Assembly: GCA_030610655.1 (NCBI GenBank)
Contig: JAUWRG010000007.1
Coordinates: forward strand, 1 to 42,129
Reading direction: 5' to 3'
Length of the DNA stretch: 42,129 nt
Origin: Dehalococcoidia bacterium
GTDB taxonomy: Bacteria; Chloroflexota; Dehalococcoidia; E44-bin15
Below the pieces are notes generated by a model, which was not told where the DNA came from, searched no databases, and saw only the letters and a list, made by a program, of their open reading frames with translations. The position numbers and the translations under genes were made by a program. How positions within the stretch are numbered: the stretch's first letter is position 1; each line of letters starts with the position of its first letter. Shown here in pieces: positions 1 through 7,599 of the stretch.

Positions 1-147
1 ATGGGCAACAAGATAAATCGTGGTTATATAAAATTCATGGTAGGATTCGACCCGATTTTGCGATTCGTAACAGCCTTGCATCTTTCCCTGGTAACCCCTG
101 AGGAAATGTGCCGCATCAAAGTGTTCCCGAACCGATACCTCGAACAT
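1..147 (-). pseudogene. QueD/6-pyruvoyl-tetrahydropterin synthase-like N-terminal remnant, cut by the window edge
   Basis: This is not in the ORF track. From ATG at 147-145 the minus strand reads FEVSVREHFDAAHFLRGY and then GK. That is the typical start of the 6-PTPS/QueD family, including the first zinc-ligand His in DAAH. The expected continuation (KC..LHGH, with the other zinc ligands) does not follow. The next residues read MQGCYESQNRVESYHEF, so the gene appears scrambled or frameshifted soon after codon 22, and the window ends before the rest. QueD makes 6-carboxytetrahydropterin for queuosine; the relatives make biopterin-type cofactors. I infer a decayed copy. The family match is by eye on about 20 residues. 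Confidence 0.5.
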
Positions 148-469
148 CAAAAGCCCCGCAAAGAAAACTGCCTACATCTCTTAGTGGCCTTGTTATTCTA
201 ATCCCTCGACCTCCATTCAGCTATATTTCGGGAAGCCGACCTTTGGTCTTCCCTCCGATTTTTCAAGTATCTGACCGAACCCTATGGACGATTGTGCAAC
301 TAGGTAACAAAACAAGCAATTGTGCAGGCTTTTCAGATCGTCTAGCGTTCCGGGGCTTTGCGAAGTGTCCCAAAGGGTATTTGGGTGAGCGCACCGAACC
401 GCAAACACGCTGTTGACCGATGCGGCAGCATTAGCTTGGTCTATTATTATGACTGTACAACCACTGACC
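148..469. other. Gene-poor stretch
   Basis: No convincing gene is seen. The 86-aa minus ORF at 217-477 starts inside the end of the nuclease gene but resembles nothing and has no clear protein-like pattern. A small imperfect hairpin lies at 230-253 (GGGAA, three-base bulge, GACC, TTT loop, GGTC, TTCCC). It could terminate or merely fold transcripts that run off the nuclease operon. Confidence 0.4.
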
Positions 470-1012
470 TTAAGCATGCGATGTCGAACTTTGCTTCTTG
501 TTTATCTCCTCTTTTAATAATCTGCTGGTAACAAATTGTGCTTTGCCTTTACTAGCAGATAAAATCTGGTTGCCAAATTCTTTGACTATTGACGGGAAGA
601 CCTTGTTTATGTCATCCTCCAGCGGCAAAATTCTGCGAGTACTGAACCTGCCGAGGCGAACAGCACCCGATTTGATATTCTTGCTTGAGGCTATGAACCA
701 ATCAGATAATAGACTAACCTTTAAAATTGCATAACCAGTTACTCCTCCATGTAGTAGCTCGCATTGTTTCAAACCACTAACATCTTTTCCCCCTATGATG
801 ACTTCGTCTTGGTCAGTTGTTTTAACCTCGAGCCAATATTTCAAATCATTCTTCACTGCCTCTATATCCACGTCTTGGACACTGCGTTCCTTTACTTCAA
901 AGCACAGTCGACAAAACGCGATGGCAAGAAGCTTTTGTGCAACTTTGCCAAATTCACCGGGGCCATGCTTGTCCCTTATTTGTCTCAGAGTTTCAAAAAC
1001 GATCGGTTCCAT
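470..1012 (-). CDS. PD-(D/E)XK-type nuclease-like protein of the Rad50-like cluster
   Basis: 180 aa. An N-terminal helix (GEFGKVAQKLLAIAF) is followed by DVDIEA and then WLEVKTT. This spacing of E, D and ExK is typical of Mrr/restriction-endonuclease-like folds, where the D and ExK residues bind the catalytic metal. No transmembrane segment or extra domain is visible, and the rest is mixed alpha/beta. The gene lies 9 nt downstream of the Rad50-like ATPase on the same strand, so co-transcription is very likely. I infer that it is the DNA-cutting partner of that ATPase. The protein is short for a Lamassu LmuA effector, and I cannot place it in a named family. The ribosome-binding site is weak (TAGTAGGGC), so translation may be coupled to the ATPase. 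Confidence 0.72.
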   Translation of the reverse strand: MEPIVFETLRQIRDKHGPGEFGKVAQKLLAIAFCRLCFEVKERSVQDVDIEAVKNDLKYWLEVKTTDQDEVIIGGKDVSGLKQCELLHGGVTGYAILKVSLLSDWFIASSKNIKSGAVRLGRFSTRRILPLEDDINKVFPSIVKEFGNQILSASKGKAQFVTSRLLKEEINKKQSSTSHA

Positions 1013-1021
1013 GCCCTACTA

Positions 1022-3169
1022 CTAAATCTCCTTGGGTTGAGCACCCCTATCATTAGACCGTAGATCAAACCGATAGCACTTCTTTTTCCTAACTACATTT
1101 GTTAGAATCAAATGACTAAAGTCGGCTTCGGAAGTCGAAATCAAAATTTGTTTATCATCGGGTATAGAGTTCAAGATGCCAACCAGATTTTCCTTATGCA
1201 AACTATCTAGGCTTTGTGAAGGATCGTCCAAAATAATGAACCCAAGGTTATGCGATAAATCTTGTGCTACCCCCAGACCAAGAAAAATACTTAATCCGGC
1301 ACAATTCAAATCACCTTGGTTAAAAATCGACAGAGCTGGAATTTTTTCACTGCCTTTGACTGCAAAAATCTCAAAGTTATCGGGGTCAATTTCTAGTTCC
1401 GAAAAATCAGCCCGGTTTGCCAAGTTCTTAAATATACTAGCAATACTATCTTTTGCAGCTTCTAATTTTGCCTCAGCGCTTGTCTGAAGGACGTTCTCTA
1501 TAGCTTGACCGATTAACTCAACGCCTTCAGCAAACTTCTCAAGCTTGAATTTGTAATTTTCCACCTCTTCATATTCATCTGTTTCTTTTATCTTCACTAA
1601 ATTGTAGCTCTCGGCTTCTAAGGTCAACACCCTTAATATCTGCTCCAACTTAGAAATATCATCTTCAATAGCATTCAGCGTCTGATTGCTTTCTTTTACT
1701 ACACTTTCGAGTTTTTTAAGTTCCTCTTGGATATTTTCGAGTTCCTTTCTCACAACAACAATAGGATCCTCTGTCTCTTTTATTTCATATCCAAGTGCGG
1801 TCTCTGTATCTGATTTGTGTTTTATAAGCAGTTCAGTTTTACTGTTTATCTTTTTGTCCAAACCGTTTAGGCTTTCTATTAAATCTTCCAAACGCTTAAT
1901 TTCTAGCCCATATTTCTCGATCTCTTCCCTAATTGGGGCTAAATCGTCATCCAAATTTGCCCTCAATTCTTTTAGATGTGTCTGTAAGTGCATTATATCA
2001 TCAATAGGTTTATCGCAGACGGGACAAGGCTGCTTTTTGGTGGGAGGTTTGAGAGCCTCGAAGTATTTGATAGCCTCTTCAATCGTGCCGGCTCGCTTAT
2101 CGATCTCATTCCGCCTGTCTTTTGCGTCATCAAGTTTAGGATTCAATTCATTTGATATTCGGAGGCGCATTTTCTCCTGATCGCCGTCGGTTTCGTGGAT
2201 ATGCTTTCTCTCTCCATTAAGCTCCTGAAGTCCACCTAATAGATCTTTATAGGTTTGTTGTGCCTTTTGCAATTGACTCTGTTTTTCAAGCAACTCCTTT
2301 TGCCGTTGTAGGTCGGGCTGTTCATCACGAAGCCTTCTAAGCGATTGCTTAGCTGAATCGGCAAAGTTTTGTTGCTCATCTAATGTGCGCGCCAAAGGTA
2401 GATCCGGCATAGTTAGGCCAGTCTGATTCGCAAAGTTAACAAGCGCAGTTTTTACCGTCTCACACTTCTGACCGGCACCAGTTTCTGAGAAGTCACTAGA
2501 TGTAAGACCTTTCAGGATTCCTGTCTCTTTCTCTCTTTGAATATCAGTCTGTTTGCTTGTTATAACAGCGTTTAGTTTGGTTTCGATTAGTCCAAATCTA
2601 TAATCGACATCCTTCAGAGTCTCAGAAATCTTTGCCGATTTTATCCCCTCAATGATATTCCGCAATTCTGATAGTCCCAATAGTCGATCGAGTGAATCCC
2701 GTCGGCTCTTTGGTTCCTCAGTGAGAAACGCTCTTATGATTTCTTGGTGTAGGTGGACTGAACTGAAATAGTCCTCGGGTTGAATTCCGAGCATCGCTCG
2801 CAATTTCTTTTCATCTGTGTCCTGAATCCTATTCAGCTCAAAATAGAAATCTGAACCGCTCCTCCTTTTCTTATCTGAACGAACAATCTTAAGAATGTCT
2901 TGTTCCTTCTGTAAAACCATTTCGACCCGAGCTTCATCTGCGTTGGTATTCCGAATCTTCCAACCTCTACGCTCATCAATCCCAATGGCTTTCTTCGCAA
3001 TCTCGTCGCCAAAGAGCCCCCACTCTATGGCAACTAATGCACTGCTTTTTCCTGAACTCTGGGGACCATCAAAAAGGATAAGAGGTTCCGAAGTCGAGAA
3101 AGTTTTTTCTTCAATAAAACCTCTAAACCCTTTAATAGTTATTTCTTTTAGTATCCAACGGTCTCCCAT
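1022..3169 (-). CDS. Rad50/SMC-like ATPase with zinc hook
   Basis: 715 aa. The Walker A motif GPQSSGKS is at residues 35-42, after an ITIKGFRGF strand typical of Rad50/SbcC/RecF-type ATPases. A Q-loop-like region lies near residue 142. Long coiled coils (about 160-360 and 400-570) flank a zinc-hook CPVC at 382-385. Near the C-terminus a noncanonical signature (FNQGDLNCAG, about 616) precedes Walker B FIILDD and a SQSLD D-loop (about 644-655). The protein is shorter than Rad50/SbcC, and the signature lacks SGGE. Such proteins hold or scan DNA and control partner nucleases. It lies between a 71-aa gene (15 nt upstream) and a nuclease gene (9 nt downstream). The start ATG has a good AGGAGA site 6 nt upstream. 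Similar parts occur in Lamassu, ABC-three-component and DndD systems, but the full gene set fits none of these by eye. Confidence 0.85.
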   Translation of the reverse strand: MGDRWILKEITIKGFRGFIEEKTFSTSEPLILFDGPQSSGKSSALVAIEWGLFGDEIAKKAIGIDERRGWKIRNTNADEARVEMVLQKEQDILKIVRSDKKRRSGSDFYFELNRIQDTDEKKLRAMLGIQPEDYFSSVHLHQEIIRAFLTEEPKSRRDSLDRLLGLSELRNIIEGIKSAKISETLKDVDYRFGLIETKLNAVITSKQTDIQREKETGILKGLTSSDFSETGAGQKCETVKTALVNFANQTGLTMPDLPLARTLDEQQNFADSAKQSLRRLRDEQPDLQRQKELLEKQSQLQKAQQTYKDLLGGLQELNGERKHIHETDGDQEKMRLRISNELNPKLDDAKDRRNEIDKRAGTIEEAIKYFEALKPPTKKQPCPVCDKPIDDIMHLQTHLKELRANLDDDLAPIREEIEKYGLEIKRLEDLIESLNGLDKKINSKTELLIKHKSDTETALGYEIKETEDPIVVVRKELENIQEELKKLESVVKESNQTLNAIEDDISKLEQILRVLTLEAESYNLVKIKETDEYEEVENYKFKLEKFAEGVELIGQAIENVLQTSAEAKLEAAKDSIASIFKNLANRADFSELEIDPDNFEIFAVKGSEKIPALSIFNQGDLNCAGLSIFLGLGVAQDLSHNLGFIILDDPSQSLDSLHKENLVGILNSIPDDKQILISTSEADFSHLILTNVVRKKKCYRFDLRSNDRGAQPKEI

Positions 3170-3184
3170 TATGTATCTCCTATG

Positions 3185-3400
3185 CTACAAGCCCATTTTC
3201 TTTAAGAGCTTGGTATGCGCATCATCAAACTTATCCTTTATAGGGTTAAGCTTTCCTTGCAGGAAGTCAGATACAGCTTGCTTAGTCCCCTCATCATATG
3301 CCGCAAAAATTGCGTCGCAGATACTGAGTAGACGGTTTTGCTCGTCTACTCCTGTAATGTTCTTTTCTAACTCCCCTATGATTTGTTCCCTATCAGTCAT
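3185..3400 (-). CDS. Small helical protein encoded ahead of the Rad50-like ATPase
   Basis: 71 aa, charged and predicted mostly alpha-helical, with no cysteine motif beyond a single Cys and no membrane segment. ATG at 3400-3398 has a strong GGGGAG ribosome-binding site. The gene ends 15 nt before the ATPase start, so both are probably on one transcript. Its start overlaps the end of a broken reading frame (3393-3708). I do not recognise the family. By position it could be a small adaptor or 'middle component' of an ATPase-nuclease defence system; that is inference from context only. Confidence 0.6.
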   Translation of the reverse strand: MTDREQIIGELEKNITGVDEQNRLLSICDAIFAAYDEGTKQAVSDFLQGKLNPIKDKFDDAHTKLLKKMGL

Positions 3401-3708
3401 GAAATAAGCTCCCCTTTAATGCGTAATGGTTATATGATACCGTCGTTTCGCGAACTCCTATCGTCTTCCTCTCATCTACATAAAATGAAATAGGAAACAC
3501 GACCCGCCTCCCCTACTACTTTACGGATAGATAGTCCTTTAACATCATTCTTGGCTCTCATTCTTTCCACATTTGATTTGAATAATCCCATTTCTGACAA
3601 TTTAGCTCTTCCAACCCGTCGAGTCAAGGCAAGCAGGATAGGAGGATTTTCCCCAGTAAGTACTTAACATTCCGCCCAATTGTTCAGGCTTCTAGTATTA
3701 CACGGCAT
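3393..3708 (-). pseudogene. Broken small gene at the head of the Rad50-like operon
   Basis: Not in the ORF track. From ATG 3708-3706 the frame reads MPCNTRSLNNWAEC, meets TAA at 3666-3664, then continues in the same frame for 63 codons (GENPPILLALTRRVGRAKL..., GLSIRKVVGEAG). A one-base frame change near 3500 gives a protein-like tail (VVFPISFYVDERKTIGVRE...) ending at TGA 3395-3393, inside the start of the 71-aa gene. With one stop and one frameshift repaired it would be about 105 aa and translationally coupled to the next gene. The family is unknown. The protein-like composition across both lesions supports a recently damaged gene or sequence error. Confidence 0.45.
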
Positions 3709-3757
3709 GGAACCTGACCAGCAGCGCAGGGCATACTATCTGGGCTTGCTAGGAAGC

Positions 3758-4573
3758 TCAAAAAGTAATCCCGCCGTCTTTATGAACAGTAAGTCCACCA
3801 CCATGTTTGAAGCAGCATGAAACTACATTATTCAGAGGGCCAGTAGTCTGCTTGGATGTCAGGTTCACCTGAATAGGCCAAACGAAAACCCCTTCGATTG
3901 TGCAAACTGCAACGGGCCATTCCGAAATGCACCCACGTATTGGTTCCCAGATGAAATACGTACATTTTTGTATTATTCTCTCACGCAACTTGACCTCTGT
4001 GAGGGAGCGAAATCTAAGGTTTAGCCTGATGCCTTTCTTGGGGACTCGGATAAGGAGCACATTCGCACTGGGTGGGCACTCCACGTCCTCCACTTCACCT
4101 AGAAGTACCCAATCATTCGCTTCCATCTTCAAGATAGAGTCGCCATTCGCTGTCCGTAAATTCAGGGAAACAGCCTGTAGTCCAAAGCTGTCATGACTTA
4201 TCCATATGACATCCTTATCAGCAATGCGTAGTATGTGATTAGGGCTTATATAGTAATTGCTGCCCACCTCCAAGAGTATTAGTTGTCGTCGCCAGTTGAA
4301 CTTCGCTGTTAGCTTCGCGTTTCTCAGATATGGATACCTCTTCAGGGCTTTAAGCTGCGGTATTGTGTAAGCACCGGCATCAGCTTCCTTGTGGTGCTGT
4401 AGGCATAACGCTACCATACCCTCTGGCCTATAATGAGGGGAAACCCGCTTCGGAGGATCGAAGTGATGCCAAGTCAGGAAAGGACTCCCGCATACCGGAC
4501 AACCGAAGTTGACCTCCTGCCTAAGGATCTTTCTCACTTCTGCTGGGGGCGTTTGAGGAACCGCTCTATCCAT
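3758..4573 (-). CDS. HNH-type nuclease domain protein
   Basis: 271 aa. Near residue 25 a CPVCG pair is followed by LTWHHFDPP and, about 30 residues on, VALCLQHHKEAD. Together these give the two Cys pairs/His pattern of a zinc-stabilised HNH (beta-beta-alpha metal) nuclease domain in the first 70 residues. The following 200 residues are beta-rich and unrecognised, possibly a DNA-recognition or sensor part. The gene follows a zinc-ribbon gene by 24 nt on the same strand, and a 184-nt gap plus the broken gene separate it from the Rad50-like cluster. It may be an independent restriction-type nuclease or part of the same island. Substrate is unknown. Confidence 0.7.
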   Translation of the reverse strand: MDRAVPQTPPAEVRKILRQEVNFGCPVCGSPFLTWHHFDPPKRVSPHYRPEGMVALCLQHHKEADAGAYTIPQLKALKRYPYLRNAKLTAKFNWRRQLILLEVGSNYYISPNHILRIADKDVIWISHDSFGLQAVSLNLRTANGDSILKMEANDWVLLGEVEDVECPPSANVLLIRVPKKGIRLNLRFRSLTEVKLRERIIQKCTYFIWEPIRGCISEWPVAVCTIEGVFVWPIQVNLTSKQTTGPLNNVVSCCFKHGGGLTVHKDGGITF

Positions 4574-4597
4574 GTCTCTTGTTACTCACTCAGAAGA

Positions 4598-4780
4598 TTA
4601 TGCCTCTTCCCTCCAAACCATGTCCTTCTTATCGTAGCTTTCTAATCTCCCTGTCTTTGGGCACTGGAAACTATTGCCAACCAGAGTGCTCGATTCAAAG
4701 GATTTCTTATCGCTAAACGCTATCGGGGACCGGTGTTCTTCACCACATATCTTACATTTATAGTGGACGGTCATCATCAC
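4598..4780 (-). CDS. Small zinc-ribbon-like protein
   Basis: 60 aa with YKCKICGEEH near the N-terminus and FQCPKTGRL about 30 residues later. The visible ligands are CxxC, a following His and a single later Cys, so the site may be an incomplete or Cys/His-mixed zinc ribbon. It is 24 nt upstream of the HNH gene and probably co-transcribed with it. Possible roles are nucleic-acid binding or a partner of the HNH protein. No family name can be assigned. Confidence 0.55.
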   Translation of the reverse strand: MMMTVHYKCKICGEEHRSPIAFSDKKSFESSTLVGNSFQCPKTGRLESYDKKDMVWREEA

Positions 4781-4930
4781 TACCTCTTGCGGTGTAACGA
4801 TTCGAATTTCTCCCTATGGCTCTCATTCTACGCTGGCGCTTCCTTGATGGCAATAGGGAAAGCAGTGAGGCTACCCAATTGAACGAAACGCTATTTTGTT
4901 AAATCCTCTCCTTTGATACTGGCACAGGCA

Positions 4931-5413
4931 TTATAGCTTGCCCATCTTTTTCACATCCTCTTTACCGGGAACCCTGGCCGCCAGATCACTGATACTCTCA
5001 CCGCTTACTGGATGGACTAGCTGGGGGGCGATCTCAAGGAGGGGGATAAGCACAAATGCACGTTCCTTGATCCGAGGATGTGGGATTGTTAACTCTGTTG
5101 TCTCCACAACCAGGTCGCCATAAAATAGTATGTCAACATCTATTGAGCGAGGGCTGTTAGCGAAGCCGGGCACCCTGCCCAAGGTGGCCTCGATGCCCTT
5201 TATCAATGAAAGCAACTGAAGAGGGCCGAGCTCTGTTTCAGCGCGGCAAACGGCATTGAAAAACATGGGCTGCTCCGCATGTCCCACAGGCTCAGTCTCA
5301 TAAAAGGAAGAGACCTGCTCTATTTGGAGCCGCTCGCCAAGTAGTTGAAGTGCCTTTTTCAGATTTGCCTTACGGTCCCCCAAATTCGAGCCAAGACCAA
5401 GATAGACTTTCAT
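4931..5413 (-). CDS. folK: 2-amino-4-hydroxy-6-hydroxymethyldihydropteridine pyrophosphokinase
   Basis: 160 aa, normal family length. It transfers pyrophosphate from ATP to 6-hydroxymethyl-dihydropterin in cytosolic folate synthesis. Seen: LGSNLGDR at the N-terminus, FYETEPVG, FFNAVCRAET, and the signature RSIDVDILFYGD with the two Mg-binding Asp residues, followed by IPHPR. It lies 6 nt downstream of folP on the same strand, with a GAAGG site before ATG, so folP-folK form a two-gene operon carrying consecutive pathway steps. The C-terminus ends normally. Confidence 0.95.
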   Translation of the reverse strand: MKVYLGLGSNLGDRKANLKKALQLLGERLQIEQVSSFYETEPVGHAEQPMFFNAVCRAETELGPLQLLSLIKGIEATLGRVPGFANSPRSIDVDILFYGDLVVETTELTIPHPRIKERAFVLIPLLEIAPQLVHPVSGESISDLAARVPGKEDVKKMGKL

Positions 5414-5419
5414 CTAATG

Positions 5420-6259
5420 TTACCTTCTTCGGACGATGGCATCAGTCATTTTTGAGACGCGCACCATCTGGAGCACATCGTGCACCCGCACTATATCAGC
5501 GCCATTGGCAATGCCAACAGCGATAGTGGCTGCCGTCCCCTCCAAACGCTGGTCGGCAGGCAGGTCTAAGACGAGCCCAATCACAGATTTACGCGATGTG
5601 CCCAACAGGATTGGCCTACCCAGCACCTTGAGCTCACCCAACCGTCGAATAAGCTCCAGATTTCCCTCCATGGTTTTGCCAAAGCCGATGCCCGGGTCAA
5701 TGATAATGTTCCCCCAAGCGACCCCAGCGTCAAGCGCCAGATTAATGCCCTTCCTCAAAGAAGCAATGACCTCGGGGACGATCTCCTCATAGGTGATTTC
5801 CCGTTGATTTGATGCAATTACCAATGGCACCCCCCACTCAGCGGCCACCTCGGCAAGTTTGGGATCGCGCCTTAGACCCCAGACATCGTTGACCATCACC
5901 GCCCCTGCCTCAAGGGCACACCTTGCCACCTCAGGCCTGTAGGTGTCGATGCTTATCGGCACAGTTGCCTCTTTCGCTAGCTTGTCGATCAGCGGTATTA
6001 CTCTTTTTAGTTCCTCATCAGCCGAGGTGGGGGTTGACTCAGGACGGGTGGACTCGCCGCCCACATCGATGATATCGGCTCCCTCTTCAATGAAGCGCCT
6101 CGCCTGAGCCAGAGCAGCCTCGATATCGTTCCCCAGCCCATCGCCGGAGAAAGAGTCCGGGGTAAGGTTTACCACCCCCATGATGAAGGTGCGCTGTCCC
6201 CACCTGAACTCTTTATCTCCGCACCTTGTAATGCCAAGCTCGCCGTTCATCACCGTCAC
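5420..6259 (-). CDS. folP: Dihydropteroate synthase
   Basis: 279 aa from a GTG at 6259; GTG 6253 or ATG 6250 are possible alternative starts. It condenses the pterin pyrophosphate made by FolK with p-aminobenzoate. Visible TIM-barrel motifs, in order: GVVNLTPDSFSGDG, GADIIDVGGESTRP, ISIDTYRPEVA, VNDVWGL, IIDPGIGFGKT, LLGTSRKSVIG and IVRVHDV. The pterin-binding Asp and the sulfonamide/pABA-loop residues are present. It is the first gene of a folP-folK pair and diverges from the CitE-like gene across fewer than 100 nt. Confidence 0.95.
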   Translation of the reverse strand: MTVMNGELGITRCGDKEFRWGQRTFIMGVVNLTPDSFSGDGLGNDIEAALAQARRFIEEGADIIDVGGESTRPESTPTSADEELKRVIPLIDKLAKEATVPISIDTYRPEVARCALEAGAVMVNDVWGLRRDPKLAEVAAEWGVPLVIASNQREITYEEIVPEVIASLRKGINLALDAGVAWGNIIIDPGIGFGKTMEGNLELIRRLGELKVLGRPILLGTSRKSVIGLVLDLPADQRLEGTAATIAVGIANGADIVRVHDVLQMVRVSKMTDAIVRRR

Positions 6260-6344
6260 ACTCAGATTCTAGCACAAGCCTGGGCAGTTGAGAATACTTG
6301 ACACAAACTGGCTAAAAAAACATACTAGCTCGATGGAGGGAAAG

Positions 6345-7232
6345 GTGGAACCACTCAGAACACTATTATCTGTCCCTAGCAATCGACAAAATATGATAGA
6401 AAAGGCAGGCAGTCTGCCCACCGATGTTCTCGTCCTGGACCTGGAAGACTCAGTGCCTGCAGCAGAGAAAGCCAATGCCAGAGCCATGGTAAGAGATGCC
6501 ATCGCCGGCCCATCTCTGAAGGGGCAAATGGTCTTTGTTCGCATTAACTCCATAGGTAGCGGGTTAGCGGAAGAGGATCTGGAGGCGGTGATTACGCCAG
6601 GTATCGATGGTATCAACATTCCCAAGCCCAAGTCAGCGGATGATATAAAGAAAGTTGAGGCGATCGTCGAGCGGTTGGAAAAAGAGAGAGGGATCGAAAA
6701 GGGCCATATTAAGCTCACTCCCTGGGTGGAGACCGCAAAGGGACTCATTAATGCCTTCGAGATCGCAAGCGCCTCGCCCAGGATTGTGGGCATCATCTTC
6801 GGCGCTGAGGATTTCACTCTGGACACAGGCATGCAGCGCACCGAAGGGGAAGATGAGCTTCTTTATCCCAGGACTATGGTGGTCGTCGCTGCCAAGGCTG
6901 CCGACGTAATAGCAATAGACACCCCCTATAACAATTTTAGAGATGATGAAGGGTTGATTAAGGAGGCAACGCTAGCACGAAGGCTTGGCTTTGAAGTCAA
7001 ATACATAATTCACCCCAGCCAAATAGAGCCGGTAAACCAGGCTTTCCGCCCCACATTTGAGGAGGTGGAACAGGCCAGGAGAATTGTGGAAGCATTTGAG
7101 GCGGCCGAGGCCCAGAGCTTCGCCTCCACCTCCGTTGATGGCAGGATGATCGATATCCCCCAAGCAAACAGGGCGCGAAAGCTGCTCATGGTGGCGGATT
7201 CCATTGAACGCAGAGAAAGAACCACGAGATAA
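6345..7232 (+). CDS. HpcH/HpaI-CitE family CoA-ester lyase
   Basis: The ORF opens at 6288, but a GTG at 6345 with GGAGG 5 nt upstream gives VEPLRTLLSVPSNRQNM, the usual family start, so I place the start there (295 aa). Seen: VLVLDLEDSVP, VRINS, GINIPKPKSADDI, WVETAKGLINAFEI (catalytic/metal Glu), FGAEDFTLDTG (metal Asp) and VKYIIHPSQIEPVN. These are the TIM-barrel motifs of citrate lyase beta, malyl-CoA, methylmalyl-CoA and citramalyl-CoA lyases. It would cleave or form a (methyl)malyl- or citramalyl-CoA; the substrate cannot be read from sequence. No CitD/CitF genes are nearby, which argues against citrate lyase. An acyl-CoA carboxyltransferase gene follows at 7600. Confidence 0.85.
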   Translation: MEPLRTLLSVPSNRQNMIEKAGSLPTDVLVLDLEDSVPAAEKANARAMVRDAIAGPSLKGQMVFVRINSIGSGLAEEDLEAVITPGIDGINIPKPKSADDIKKVEAIVERLEKERGIEKGHIKLTPWVETAKGLINAFEIASASPRIVGIIFGAEDFTLDTGMQRTEGEDELLYPRTMVVVAAKAADVIAIDTPYNNFRDDEGLIKEATLARRLGFEVKYIIHPSQIEPVNQAFRPTFEEVEQARRIVEAFEAAEAQSFASTSVDGRMIDIPQANRARKLLMVADSIERRERTTR

Positions 7233-7276
7233 TACTGCTGATCTGGGCCAACTGGATAAGGATGTTCAAAGATTGG

Positions 7277-7353
7277 TAGGGTGGGTGGAGCGAAGCGAAA
7301 CCCACCATAAATGAAGGCGGTGGGTTTGCCCCTTTACGGTAGAACCCACCCTA
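7277..7353. repeat. Palindromic intergenic repeat
   Basis: TAGGGTGGGT (7277-7286) and its exact complement ACCCACCCTA (7344-7353) bound a segment that contains inner GGTGGG/CCCACC pairs and GGAGCGAAGCGAAACC. This resembles the widespread GTGGGTTTCGCTTCGC-type REP/MITE repeats of many bacteria. It lies in the 367-bp gap between the CitE-like and carboxyltransferase genes. The rest of that gap holds no gene I can see. GGAGGG at 7591-7596 is the ribosome-binding site of the next gene. Confidence 0.7.
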
Positions 7354-7599
7354 CAATAACTTATCCCGAACGAAGTTGCCCGTTCCGGTAGGGGCGTTCA
7401 ATTGAATGCCCTTACTATTTCATAGGTTTCAGGGAAAGTCCAAAAGGGACACCTCTAGCGGGGGCCTGAGGGTGCCCACCAGGAATACACCTCGCAACGG
7501 GTGGGCAAACATGGGATTGCACCGCATAATCTCGGTTGCGTTTTGAGGGTCAGCATAATAAAATAGGCGTGATACAGTGTACAAAACATGGAGGGATAA

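Noticed and set aside
217-477. 86-aa minus ORF overlapping the nuclease end
   Set aside because: Coupled start, but no family resemblance or convincing coding pattern; left as unassigned.
470-3400. Assignment to Lamassu, DndD or classic SbcCD
   Set aside because: The nuclease is too small and built differently from LmuA, no DndABCE or SbcD genes are present, and the gene order differs; only a general resemblance is claimed.
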